Made by a program: the position numbers and the translations under genes
In this document: piece after piece, positions 1 through 7,742 of the stretch
Layout of the letters: each line of letters begins with the position of its first letter
Position numbering within the stretch: the stretch's first letter is position 1
Assembly (NCBI RefSeq): GCF_024346955.1
Contig: NZ_AP024883.1
Coordinates: 930,001 to 994,000, forward strand
Direction of reading: 5' to 3'
Source of the DNA: Vibrio mangrovi
GTDB taxonomy: Bacteria > Pseudomonadota > Gammaproteobacteria > Enterobacterales > Vibrionaceae
DNA: 64,000 bases
The notes under the pieces: model-generated
Databases searched by the model: none
What the model was told of the DNA's origin: nothing
What the model saw: the letters and a program-made list of their open reading frames with translations, nothing else

Positions 1-6
1 CTCTGT

Positions 7-46
7 ATAAAATCCCTCAAGAGCCAGATTATGGCTTTTGAGGGGA
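7..46 (-). terminator. Intrinsic terminator of rimBK
   Basis: Read on the minus strand, a long hairpin (arms of about 14 bases, CCCTCAAAAGCCA pairing with TGGCTCTTGAGGG) is followed by TTTTAT. It begins six bases past the rimK stop codon. Confidence 0.8.
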
Positions 47-51
47 ATCAT

Positions 52-957
52 TTAACCTCTTCCTCTAGTTTTAGTTTTTCTGGAATGTGCATTTTTCTCA
101 ACAAATTCAATGATCATTCCTGCAATGTCTTTCCCGGTTGCTTTTTCAATCCCTTCCAGGCCGGGAGATGAATTTACTTCCATCACCAACGGTCCTCTGG
201 AGGAACGGAGTAAATCAACACCGGCAACATTCAAACCCATGACCTTTGCAGCATCAATGGCTGTTTTTCTCTCCAGTGGTGAAATCTTAACCAGAGCCGC
301 GGTTCCACCCCGATGTAAATTAGAACGGAATTCCCCTTCAGCTCCCTGACGCTTCATCGATGCTATGACTTTATCACCGATAACAAAACAACGGATATCC
401 GCACCACCGGCTTCCTGGATATATTCCTGAACCATGATATTGGCTTTGAGTCCCATGAAGGCTTCAATAACACTTTCTGCTGCTTTACGGTTTTCTGCCA
501 GAACAACCCCAATCCCCTGAGTTCCTTCAAGAAGCTTAATAACTACCGGTGCTCCGCCAACCATTTTCAGCAAGTCTTTTATATCATCCGGTTTACTGGC
601 AAAGCCGGTAATTGGCATGCCGATTCCTTTTCTGGACAGTAACTGCATGGAGCGGAGTTTGTCTCTGGAACGGCTGATAGCAACAGATTCGTTTACCGGA
701 TAAACCCCCATCATTTCAAATTGACGCAAGACGGCAGTGCCATAGAAAGTCACCGATGCTCCAATTCTTGGAATGATGGCATCAAATCCTGATAGTTCTT
801 CTCCTTTAAAGTGAATCTCCGGCTTTTCGGAGTTAATGTTCATGTAACAACGCAAGGCATCGATCACTTTGTACTCATGTCCCCGGATCTGGCATGCTTC
901 AATGAGCCGCTGAGTTGAATAGAGAGAACTGTTTCTGGAAAGAATCCCTATTTTCAT
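52..957 (-). CDS. rimK: Ribosomal protein S6--L-glutamate ligase RimK
   Basis: RimK is a cytoplasmic ATP-grasp ligase that adds glutamate residues to the C-terminus of ribosomal protein S6. The 301-residue product has the family's usual length and aligns end to end with E. coli RimK from memory: an N-terminal pre-ATP-grasp domain, KLLEGTQGIGV near residue 141 (ATP contact), SNLHRGG near 207 and EVNSSPGLEGIE near 259 (metal and ATP contact). The start overlaps the stop of rimB by four bases (ATGA), so the two genes are translationally coupled. A terminator follows directly. Nothing is missing or odd. Confidence 0.96.
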   Translation of the reverse strand: MKIGILSRNSSLYSTQRLIEACQIRGHEYKVIDALRCYMNINSEKPEIHFKGEELSGFDAIIPRIGASVTFYGTAVLRQFEMMGVYPVNESVAISRSRDKLRSMQLLSRKGIGMPITGFASKPDDIKDLLKMVGGAPVVIKLLEGTQGIGVVLAENRKAAESVIEAFMGLKANIMVQEYIQEAGGADIRCFVIGDKVIASMKRQGAEGEFRSNLHRGGTAALVKISPLERKTAIDAAKVMGLNVAGVDLLRSSRGPLVMEVNSSPGLEGIEKATGKDIAGMIIEFVEKNAHSRKTKTRGRG

Positions 958-1397
958 ATGTTGTCACCGCCGGCAGAAAGTAAAAATGAAGCATCAGGAT
1001 CGACAATAATTCTGGGACGCATTGCTGTTCTGCCCAATAGCATTCGGAATGCCATATTTTCACGATTCGTCAACGTAATGTCGATTGACCACTGCTCTGT
1101 CCCTAACTGAAGATCTGTACGGATAACATAGCGTTTTTCTTCATAACCACCAGAGTTTCTGACTATGCGTCTGTCAATGACAGGTGCTTCGCAAATAATG
1201 ACCTCAGAATCATCTTTCTGCCGGGGATGAAGCCAGAAGCGAACCCACTGTAAGCCATCTTTAGTGAAGGCTTTTATCTTAAATGCGTGCAGACAGGATG
1301 TTTTTGCACCAGTATCGATTTTGGCATTGATGGATTTAATACCCAAAGCCGGAAGACTGAGAGTTTCTCTCCAGCCAACAATTATTTTTTCTTTCAT
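954..1397 (-). CDS. rimB: RimB-type retropepsin-like protease (ATP-dependent zinc protease family, PF05618)
   Basis: A small 147-residue protein of the family annotated as ATP-dependent zinc protease, whose fold is retropepsin-like. The aspartyl-protease signature DTGAKTS is at residues 28-34. In Pseudomonas the homologue RimB sits with rimK and trims the poly-glutamate tail that RimK builds on ribosomal protein S6. Here it is directly upstream of rimK with a four-base overlap, which fits the same modifier/trimmer pair. Family assignment is firm; the RimB role is inferred from homology and position. Confidence 0.85.
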   Translation of the reverse strand: MKEKIIVGWRETLSLPALGIKSINAKIDTGAKTSCLHAFKIKAFTKDGLQWVRFWLHPRQKDDSEVIICEAPVIDRRIVRNSGGYEEKRYVIRTDLQLGTEQWSIDITLTNRENMAFRMLLGRTAMRPRIIVDPDASFLLSAGGDNI

Positions 1398-1750
1398 CTT
1401 TGTGTTCTTCGATTAATGAAGGTGAATCGATAGGGGAGGCTCTGGGCAGTCGGCTTCTGCAATAGGATTTCCCCTCGGAAATCATAGTCCGAAGATATCG
1501 TGACATACAGAAGATTGCTCAAGTTTTAACCAGAATTGGCTTTGCCTGGAGGAACACTACCAGTAGTTTCGGGATTGAGCGAACAAAAAAATTGTCCGTC
1601 ACGATAAATAATAATGATGATTATGGGGGGAATGGCTTATTAAGTACATGATCTGAATTTTCAGAGGGGCAAGGAGATGTGATTCGATGCAGTATTCTGA
1701 GTTTTAAGACAGTAGCGGAAGTGTTGTACTTCCGCTACTAGAGCTAGAGG
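1398..1750. other. Intergenic region, pepD/rimB
   Basis: 353 bases between two minus-strand genes. It must hold the rimBK promoter, but no convincing -35/-10 pair stands out. The only clear structure is the hairpin at 1711-1739. No coding potential was seen. Confidence 0.6.
1711..1739 (-). terminator. Hairpin after pepD, probable weak terminator
   Basis: A perfect 11-base inverted repeat (AGTAGCGGAAG / CTTCCGCTACT) with a 7-base loop lies 12 bases past the pepD stop. The U-tract on the minus strand is poor (GTCTTAAAA), so termination may be inefficient. Confidence 0.5.
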
Positions 1751-3232
1751 TTAGTTTTTCTCAGGAATATGTTTCAGCATAACGATCATCTGTTCCCAGA
1801 ACTGTTGCACTGTACTGATTTGTACTTTTTCGTCCGGAGAATGAGGGAATTTGATTGTCGGTCCGAACGATACCATATCCATATCCGGATAGGGTTGCTT
1901 GAATAATCCGCATTCGAGTCCGGCGTGAATGACCATAATGTTTGGTTTATATCCGTAGATCTTTTCATACTGCTCTCTGAATATCGCCATAATGACCGAA
2001 TTAGTGTCTGGCTTCCAGCCCGGATAAGCATCATAGAAATCGACTTTGGCATTTGCCAGTTCTGCGATAGAGGTCAGGCTGCTTTCAACCTGCTGACGGC
2101 CAGAATCAATCAGAGAACGAATCAGGCTCAGGATCGAGACTCTCGAGTCTTCTGTTTCTACAACGCCCAAATTCAGTGATGTTTCAACAACCCCGGGGAA
2201 ATCATCACTCATGCGGATCACGCCATTGGGACAAGCATTGAGAGTTGCGATAAAACGCTGCTGTGTCGATTGATCAAAGATTTGATGTTTTTCATGATCC
2301 AGCGTGATGTCATGGAGTTCAGTTACAATGTTGCCCTCGGTTTGCTCGAGTTCCCGGCAAATCGTATCCGTGAAGTGTTGAAAGGCTTCAGAAAGTTGAG
2401 AGGTATTCTCTTTCGGAAGAGATAAAGTGACCGAACCTTCCCGGGGGATTGCGTTTCGGAGTGTTCCTCCCTGAAAATCAATCAGATGAAGTGCGAGTGA
2501 TTCAGCATTTTGTGCCAGGAACCGGGCTAGCAGCTTGTTTGCATTTCCTCTGCCCAGATGGATGTCACAGCCTGAATGCCCGCCTTTCAGGCCTTTCAGT
2601 TGTAGTTTCCGGACAACATGGTTTTCCGGTACTTCACTCCGTTGGATGTCAAAAGCCAGCAGACCGTTGATTCCCCCTGCGCATCCGACATAGACTTCTC
2701 CTTCCTGCTCAGAATCCGTATTGAGCAGGATTTCTCCCTCAAGGTAACCGGCTTCCAGGCCAAATGCTCCGGTCATTCCGGCTTCTTCATTAATGGTCAG
2801 CAGAACTTCTAATGGACCATGCTGGATATTGTCAGACGCCAGAACAGCAAGACAGGTTGCCATGCCGATGCCATTGTCTGCACCAAGGGTTGTTCCCTGA
2901 GCTGTGACCCACTCTCCGTCAATGTAAGGACGAATTGGATCATTCGCAAAGTCGTGCTCCGTCTCTTCATTTTTCTGTGGGACCATATCAAGATGAGCCT
3001 GTAGTACAACGCCCTTTCTGCTCTCCATTCCCGGCGTTGCCGGTTTTTTGATGAAGATATTTCCAGTTGGATCCCGCCGGACATCAAGTTGTTGAGACTG
3101 AGCCCAATCGATAATGTACCGGGCTAGCGCCTCTTCATGATATGAAGGGTGTGGGATAGAACATATTTTATCGAAAAAGCTCCAAACGAGATGTGGTGAA
3201 AGATTGCTAATTTCAGATTGGAATTCAGACAC
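1751..3232 (-). CDS. pepD: Aminoacyl-histidine dipeptidase (peptidase D)
   Basis: PepD is a cytosolic zinc peptidase of the M20 family that cleaves Xaa-His dipeptides such as carnosine. The 493-residue product has the full family length. Metal and catalytic motifs are present in order: QAHLDMVPQ near residue 79 (His and Asp ligands), LGADNGIGMA near 116, NEEAGMTGA near 149 (catalytic Glu pair) and HAGLECGL near 436. It is transcribed alone, divergently from the purine permease and gpt; pepD-gpt adjacency is also seen in E. coli. No unusual features. Confidence 0.96.
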   Translation of the reverse strand: MSEFQSEISNLSPHLVWSFFDKICSIPHPSYHEEALARYIIDWAQSQQLDVRRDPTGNIFIKKPATPGMESRKGVVLQAHLDMVPQKNEETEHDFANDPIRPYIDGEWVTAQGTTLGADNGIGMATCLAVLASDNIQHGPLEVLLTINEEAGMTGAFGLEAGYLEGEILLNTDSEQEGEVYVGCAGGINGLLAFDIQRSEVPENHVVRKLQLKGLKGGHSGCDIHLGRGNANKLLARFLAQNAESLALHLIDFQGGTLRNAIPREGSVTLSLPKENTSQLSEAFQHFTDTICRELEQTEGNIVTELHDITLDHEKHQIFDQSTQQRFIATLNACPNGVIRMSDDFPGVVETSLNLGVVETEDSRVSILSLIRSLIDSGRQQVESSLTSIAELANAKVDFYDAYPGWKPDTNSVIMAIFREQYEKIYGYKPNIMVIHAGLECGLFKQPYPDMDMVSFGPTIKFPHSPDEKVQISTVQQFWEQMIVMLKHIPEKN

Positions 3233-3510
3233 TGAAGACTCCTGTTCCCCGAAGTGATAAATAAGTTAAGCTTGATTGATGCGCAAGACGATGTGCACCA
3301 GTAGATAGAAGAAGAATATCACCCTCGTCATCATGGGGGTAGCATGTCCGTAGGTATTTTCACAAATAACATATTAAACAAGTTGAAATTAAATGTAGAC
3401 ATTTATGGAATAAAGTTTCAATTGATAAAGTTATTTTTGTAATTTAATTACCTAAAACTCAATTAAAAATGCTTTGTAATGGATTTTATTTGATTTTTGT
3501 CACATGTATA
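3233..3510. other. Intergenic region upstream of pepD
   Basis: The first part of a 766-base gap. It should carry the pepD promoter on the minus strand. It becomes strongly AT-rich after about 3360. No gene or convincing site was found in this part; the rest of the gap is described in separate entries. Confidence 0.5.
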
Positions 3511-3538
3511 TTGTAATAAATTTTCTTTATGGTATATT
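3511..3538 (+). promoter_or_regulatory. Candidate sigma-70 promoter of an ncRNA
   Basis: TTGTAA at 3511-3516 and TATATT at 3533-3538 are separated by 16 bases. They sit in AT-rich DNA just upstream of a well-folded stretch that ends in an intrinsic terminator at 3756. The predicted transcription start is near 3545. Confidence 0.45.
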
Positions 3539-3544
3539 TTGAGC

Positions 3545-3784
3545 CGTTTGCAACGCTTCTGATTTGATCGATTTATGGAGCTGCCCGAATTTGGTATTTC
3601 CCCTGAGTGGATTGATGGGGGACATGAGGGAAGTTCTGTCAGGCCATGCTGATCTAATGGCCTTGTTGTTGAGTTAGATCGAAATAGGAACTTGCAGCTC
3701 GGACATTTTTTGTTCACCCCTAATTTATTATTGGAAGATTTTGACCCCTTTCCATCGCCACTTCATATGAAGTGGCGTTTTTTT
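3545..3784 (+). ncRNA. Candidate structured small RNA, about 240 nt
   Basis: No known RNA family was recognised. Four nested or adjacent helices can be drawn: P1 GAGCTGC 3578-3584 with GCAGCTC 3694-3700; P2 TCCCC 3599-3603 with GGGGA 3618-3622; P3 AAGTTC 3631-3636 with GAACTT 3688-3693, stacked directly on P1; P4 GGCCAT 3642-3647 with ATGGCC 3657-3662. An alternative helix GATCTAA 3651-3657 / TTAGATC 3674-3680 competes with P4. A T6 run follows P1 and a strong terminator lies at 3756. A 25-codon ORF from ATG 3575 exists but has no Shine-Dalgarno sequence. Promoter, folding and terminator agree on the plus strand; function is unknown. Confidence 0.4.
3756..3784 (+). terminator. Strong intrinsic terminator with no annotated gene upstream
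   Basis: A 22-base palindrome (CGCCACTTCAT / ATGAAGTGGCG) is followed by TTTTTTTATTTTT on the plus strand only. There is no plus-strand protein gene upstream of it in the window, so it implies a non-coding transcript. Confidence 0.85.
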
Positions 3785-3790
3785 ATTTTT

Positions 3791-3859
3791 CGGTCTGTTA
3801 TCCTTTTTGATGAGAAAGGATAGAAGGTGGTCTCCGGTTGCTCCTGCGGTGTAAGACCG
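3791..3859 (+). other. Second folded segment upstream of the purine permease
   Basis: CGGTCT 3791-3796 can pair with AGACCG 3854-3859, closing a hairpin TATCCTTT 3799-3806 / AAAGGATA 3815-3822. It does not match the purine riboswitch core and lies upstream of the permease -10 box, so it is not the permease leader. Role unknown. Confidence 0.3.
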
Positions 3860-3939
3860 AATATTTACAGGGTTTCATAAAGTTGACTATCAGGTCAGTT
3901 TTTATGTGAATTGAGCTAGAATTTGCCGGGTTTAGTCTC

Positions 3940-3945
3940 TATAAT
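3940..3945 (+). promoter_or_regulatory. Likely -10 box of the purine permease gene
   Basis: A consensus TATAAT hexamer lies 59 bases before the ATG. No good -35 is spaced 17 bases upstream. The PurR operator begins about 11 bases after the expected transcription start, a position suited to repression. Confidence 0.5.
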
Positions 3946-3961
3946 CGCCCCCCAATCGTTT

Positions 3962-3977
3962 ACGCAACCGTTTACTT
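3962..3977 (+). promoter_or_regulatory. PurR operator
   Basis: ACGCAACCGTTTACTT fits every fixed position of the E. coli PurR consensus ANGCAANCGNTTNCNT. It lies between the TATAAT box and the ATG of the purine permease gene. Confidence 0.8.
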
Positions 3978-3998
3978 GAAATCTATACAGGATCCATC

Positions 3999-5291
3999 AT
4001 GCTCGAGAAGCTATTTAAACTGAGTGAACATGGTACAACCATGCGAACAGAAGTCATTGCGGGAATTACGACTTTTCTGACCATGGCTTATATTATCTTT
4101 GTCAATCCGGCGATTTTATCCGATACGGGAATGGATCGTGGGGCAGTTTTTGTTGCAACATGTCTGGCTGCTGCCGTCGGATGTTTTATCATGGGCTTCA
4201 TTGCAAACTATCCGATTGCTCTTGCTCCGGGAATGGGGCTGAACGCTTTCTTCACATATACTGTTGTTCTTGGTCTGGGTTACACCTGGCAGGTTGCTTT
4301 GGCTGCGGTATTTGCTTCCGGCGTGTTGTTTATTCTGCTGAGCCTGTTTAAAATACGGGAGTGGATTATTAACTCGATTCCTATGTCCTTAAGGACTGGA
4401 ATCTCAGCTGGTATCGGGTTGTTCCTTGCTTTCATCGCGCTAAAGAATGCCGGCATCATTGTTGATAATCCGGCCACGCTTGTTTCACTTGGAAATATGA
4501 CGTCACTTCAGTGTGTGCTGGGCGCTTTAGGTTTCTTTCTGACCATCGCCTTAGTTTACCGTAACGTCAGAGGTGGTGTGATGATCGCAATTCTGGTGAT
4601 TAGTGCCATTGGTCTGATTTTGGGTGATGTTAAATGGGCCGGTAATCTGGTCTCTATGCCACCAAGTATTGCCCCGACATTTTTACAACTGGATTTTTCT
4701 GCATTACTGGATGTCGGCATGATCTCAGTGGTTTTTGCCTTTCTGTTTGTCGATCTGTTTGATACAGCCGGTACATTAGTTGGCGTTGCCCAGAAGGCTG
4801 ATCTTATCGGTGAAGATGGCAAGATTCCTCGTTTGAACCGCGCACTGCTGGCTGATTCCTCGGCAACAGCAGTTGGTGCGTTGTTTGGTACATCAAATAC
4901 AACTTCTTATATCGAGAGTGCGGCCGGTGTTGCTACTGGTGGACGTACCGGTCTGACGGCTGTCGTTGTCGGTGTTCTGTTCCTGTTCGCTCTGTTTTTT
5001 GCTCCTCTGGCCGGAATGATTCCTGCGTATGCAACCGCTGGTGCGCTTCTCTACGTTTCTATTCTGATGTTGTCCGGATTGGTCAGTATCGACTGGCGGG
5101 ATTTGACGGAAGCAGCACCTGTCGTAGTGACTTGTTTGATGATGCCTCTCACATCTTCAATTGCAGAAGGTATCTCTTTAGGTTTTATCTCGTATGCTGT
5201 GATTAAACTGCTGAGTGGTCGGGCTCGTAATGTATCACTGAGCGTATGGGTGATGGCTGCGATTTTTGTTGTAAAATATATCGCAGGATAA
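3999..5291 (+). CDS. NCS2-family purine permease (guanine/hypoxanthine type)
   Basis: An inner-membrane nucleobase transporter of the AzgA-like branch of NCS2 (COG2252), the branch that includes E. coli GhxP, GhxQ and AdeP. The 430-residue chain is a run of about 12-14 hydrophobic segments, with the family signature ALAPGMGLNAFFTY near residue 75 and the FVDLFDTAGTL motif near 250. The position directly upstream of gpt, and a PurR operator before it, point to uptake of guanine or hypoxanthine for salvage. Exact substrate cannot be read from the sequence. Confidence 0.92.
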   Translation: MLEKLFKLSEHGTTMRTEVIAGITTFLTMAYIIFVNPAILSDTGMDRGAVFVATCLAAAVGCFIMGFIANYPIALAPGMGLNAFFTYTVVLGLGYTWQVALAAVFASGVLFILLSLFKIREWIINSIPMSLRTGISAGIGLFLAFIALKNAGIIVDNPATLVSLGNMTSLQCVLGALGFFLTIALVYRNVRGGVMIAILVISAIGLILGDVKWAGNLVSMPPSIAPTFLQLDFSALLDVGMISVVFAFLFVDLFDTAGTLVGVAQKADLIGEDGKIPRLNRALLADSSATAVGALFGTSNTTSYIESAAGVATGGRTGLTAVVVGVLFLFALFFAPLAGMIPAYATAGALLYVSILMLSGLVSIDWRDLTEAAPVVVTCLMMPLTSSIAEGISLGFISYAVIKLLSGRARNVSLSVWVMAAIFVVKYIAG

Positions 5292-5329
5292 CGACTTTAG
5301 ATTTTAGATAAAAATTTGGATAGAAAACA

Positions 5330-5794
5330 ATGAGCAAAAAATTCCTGATTACATGGGATAACATGCAGATGTATTGCCGCCAGCTTGCTGAGCGCCAGAT
5401 GCCCGCAGAGCAATGGAAGGGATTGATTGGTGTGAGTCGGGGCGGACTCGTTCCGGCAGCGATTCTTGCTCGTGAATTGGGTATCCGCTATGTGGATACC
5501 ATCTGTATTTCCAGCTATGACCATGACCACCAGCGCGATATGAGTGTTCTTAAAGCACCGGAGCATGATGGTGAAGGTTATCTCATCATCGATGATTTGG
5601 TCGACAGTGGAGATACGGCACGTAAAATTCGTGAATTGTATCCGAAAGCCAAACTGGTAACAGTATGTGCCAAACCGGCAGGCAAAGACTTAGTCGACGA
5701 GTACGTCGTTGATGTGCCTCAGGATACATGGATTGAACAACCATGGGATACTGTACTATCTTATGTTGAGCCAGTTAATCGTAAGCTGAAATGA
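5330..5794 (+). CDS. gpt: Xanthine-guanine phosphoribosyltransferase
   Basis: Gpt converts guanine, xanthine and hypoxanthine with PRPP to the nucleoside monophosphates at the inner face of the membrane. The 154-residue protein aligns throughout with E. coli Gpt (152 aa). The PRPP-binding motif VIDDLVDSGDTA is near residues 86-98, SRGGLVPA near 36 and the C-terminal WIEQPWD motif near 134. It follows the purine permease by 38 bases, forming a salvage unit, and ends in an intrinsic terminator. Confidence 0.96.
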   Translation: MSKKFLITWDNMQMYCRQLAERQMPAEQWKGLIGVSRGGLVPAAILARELGIRYVDTICISSYDHDHQRDMSVLKAPEHDGEGYLIIDDLVDSGDTARKIRELYPKAKLVTVCAKPAGKDLVDEYVVDVPQDTWIEQPWDTVLSYVEPVNRKLK

Positions 5795-5838
5795 ATCTTT
5801 TCGTATGAATTGATGTAAATTGATGTAAATTGAGAAAG

Positions 5839-5866
5839 TGGTCCTTTTATGGACCATTTTTTTTTG
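5839..5866 (+). terminator. Intrinsic terminator after gpt
   Basis: Stem TGGTCC / GGACCA with a 6-base loop followed by nine T residues, about 45 bases after the gpt stop and just before frsA. Confidence 0.85.
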
Positions 5867-5902
5867 ATTAATATACAGTGTTGCCCGAAATGGTCCCAAG
5901 TT

Positions 5903-7147
5903 ATGCCTAAAACAAGAAACAATAGCCAAAATCTTTCTGAACGATTGTTTGCCAATCATAAGCAGGCGAAAGAAACTTCTGCTCTGACCCGGTATATGCC
6001 AAGTAGTCAGGCGTTTGTATCCCAGAAAATTGAAGGTGCCTGGTATCGGACGTTAAGAAGAATGCAGTGGGCATGGCAGGGAATCGATCCGGTCGATCAG
6101 GAAGAGATTCTGGCCCGAATCGCTTCTTCAGCCCATTCGAGAACGGTTGATGAATGGCTGGATACAGTGATGGGGTACCGGAGGGGCAACTGGGCTTACG
6201 AATGGAATAAGCTGGGAATGCGCTATCAGCAGGAATCCGGTCAGCTTCAGGGAGAAGATGCGGCAGATAAAATGTTTACGGCTTCTTTGTGTTTTAGTAT
6301 TGCCGGATACCCACATTTAAAGAATGATAATCTTGCGATTCAAGCGCAGGCAATGGCCAATTCAGCTTATACGGAAGCGGCGAAACTTTCGCATTATGTT
6401 GTGAAGCAACTGGAATTTCCGTATCAAAACAAGAAAATAGTTGCACACCTGCATCTCTCTCATACGGAACATCCGCAACCCGTTGTGATGGTGACTGCGG
6501 GGTTGGATAGTCTGCAAACTGATATGTGGCGTTTGTTCCGGGACTATTTGGCACAAAGGGATATTGCGATGCTGACGGTTGATATGCCTTCGATTGGATT
6601 CAATTCTCAGTGGCCGTTGACCGAAGATACTTCAGCACTTCATCAGGCTGTTCTGAATCAGCTTTCCGGTTTGCCGTGGGTTGATCATCACCGGGTCGGA
6701 CTTATCGGTTTCCGCTTCGGAGGTAACGCAATGATTCGCCTTTCATTTGTTGAATCCAGCAAAGTGAAAGCCTGCATCTCGCTGGGAGCGCCGGTACATG
6801 ACATTCTGTCATCTCCTGAAAAATTAAAGCGGATGCCGAAAATGTATCTTGATGTTCTGGCTTCCCGGTTAGGAAAAAACGTGGTTGATATCGATAGTTT
6901 AGCGATGCAGTTACGGGCATGGTCACTCAAAGTTCAGGGATTTCTTGCCAACAGAAAAACAAAAACACCGATTCTGGCTCTGGGATTGGAAGGCGATCCG
7001 ATCTCTCCTTATTCGGATAATCAACTGGTTGCGCTTTTTAGTTCCAGAGGAAGATCAAAAGAGATTAAGTCAAAGACATTATTCCATGGATATGAGCAAG
7101 CCCTCGATTTAGCGATCAATTGGCTTGAAGATGAACTGATTAAGTGA
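5903..7147 (+). CDS. frsA: Esterase FrsA (alpha/beta-hydrolase)
   Basis: A cytosolic alpha/beta-hydrolase of the FrsA/YafA family, first described as a partner of enzyme IIA-Glc in the fermentation/respiration switch in E. coli and Vibrio vulnificus. The start at ATG 5903 gives 414 residues, matching the 415-residue V. vulnificus protein whose N-terminus has the same NLSE-LF segment; the longer open frame from 5849 runs through the gpt terminator and is rejected. The nucleophile-elbow region reads GFRFGGNA near residue 273, without a classic GxSxG serine, as in the family. Conserved WYR, GNWAYEW and DMPS segments are present. Confidence 0.93.
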   Translation: MPKTRNNSQNLSERLFANHKQAKETSALTRYMPSSQAFVSQKIEGAWYRTLRRMQWAWQGIDPVDQEEILARIASSAHSRTVDEWLDTVMGYRRGNWAYEWNKLGMRYQQESGQLQGEDAADKMFTASLCFSIAGYPHLKNDNLAIQAQAMANSAYTEAAKLSHYVVKQLEFPYQNKKIVAHLHLSHTEHPQPVVMVTAGLDSLQTDMWRLFRDYLAQRDIAMLTVDMPSIGFNSQWPLTEDTSALHQAVLNQLSGLPWVDHHRVGLIGFRFGGNAMIRLSFVESSKVKACISLGAPVHDILSSPEKLKRMPKMYLDVLASRLGKNVVDIDSLAMQLRAWSLKVQGFLANRKTKTPILALGLEGDPISPYSDNQLVALFSSRGRSKEIKSKTLFHGYEQALDLAINWLEDELIK

Positions 7148-7232
7148 CATTTAGTATGATTTTAGTTACAAAATATGTGCTTTGTTGAATATTTTGTTTG
7201 AAATGCAATTCTGTAAAAAAGGGAGTGCTGAG

Positions 7233-7625
7233 ATGCCAGAATTGAGTAAGGAACCTACATATCATCGGCTAAATGCTGCATTTAAATTATTAGGTCCGTA
7301 TCTGAGAGAAGATAAATATCAGAGTGGAACTTACCTGTTTGATTGCCTGGCTGTTTGTGTCAATGACAAAAAATCTCCGGAAGTCCGAGAATTTTGGGGG
7401 TGGTGGATGGAGCTGTCGCACCCGGGTGAGCAGTTATTTGAGGCGAAATATGCCATCGGTCGATTTGATTTGGCCGGAAACTGGGTGTCTGAAAATCCGC
7501 AGCCACAAGCTCTGGAAGAAGTACACCGAACTCAGAAAGCTTTTCATTCAAAGCTTGAAACACTACTGAAAGAACAATTTCAGTGTGAATTGACGACTTG
7601 TGATCCGCTTTTGGTCGACAAGTAA
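7233..7625 (+). CDS. crl: Sigma factor-binding protein Crl
   Basis: Crl is a small cytosolic activator that binds RpoS (sigma-38) and favours its association with core RNA polymerase. ATG 7233 gives a 130-residue protein and is preceded by GGGAGTGCTGAG; an upstream in-frame codon at 7182 is less likely. Family motifs are visible: the tract from GPYLRE through YLFDCLAVCV to the REFWGWWMEL core at about residues 46-56. It sits alone between frsA and proB, the same neighbourhood as in Vibrio and E. coli, and is followed by a terminator. Confidence 0.93.
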   Translation: MPELSKEPTYHRLNAAFKLLGPYLREDKYQSGTYLFDCLAVCVNDKKSPEVREFWGWWMELSHPGEQLFEAKYAIGRFDLAGNWVSENPQPQALEEVHRTQKAFHSKLETLLKEQFQCELTTCDPLLVDK

Positions 7626-7652
7626 TTCCTGTCCATTTTCTGATTCCGACAA

Positions 7653-7679
7653 AAAAGGTGCAGATTGCACCTTTTCTGC
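7653..7679 (+). terminator. Intrinsic terminator after crl
   Basis: AAAAGGTGCA / TGCACCTTTT, a perfect 10-base stem with a 3-base loop; the T tract is part of the stem. Confidence 0.75.
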
Positions 7680-7742
7680 TTGTGAATTTGTCTTTTGATT
7701 GCTAAAAATAGTCTCTCATTTTCTACTTAGATCGTATTGATG

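Noticed and set aside
3463..3717. 84-residue minus-strand open frame starting MNKKCPSCKF
   Set aside because: It is antisense to the structured RNA candidate, has no ribosome-binding site, and its sequence has no domain character.
3860..3998. Purine riboswitch before the purine permease
   Set aside because: The conserved core (for example the two loop motifs and GTTTCTAC) is absent; a PurR box explains regulation.
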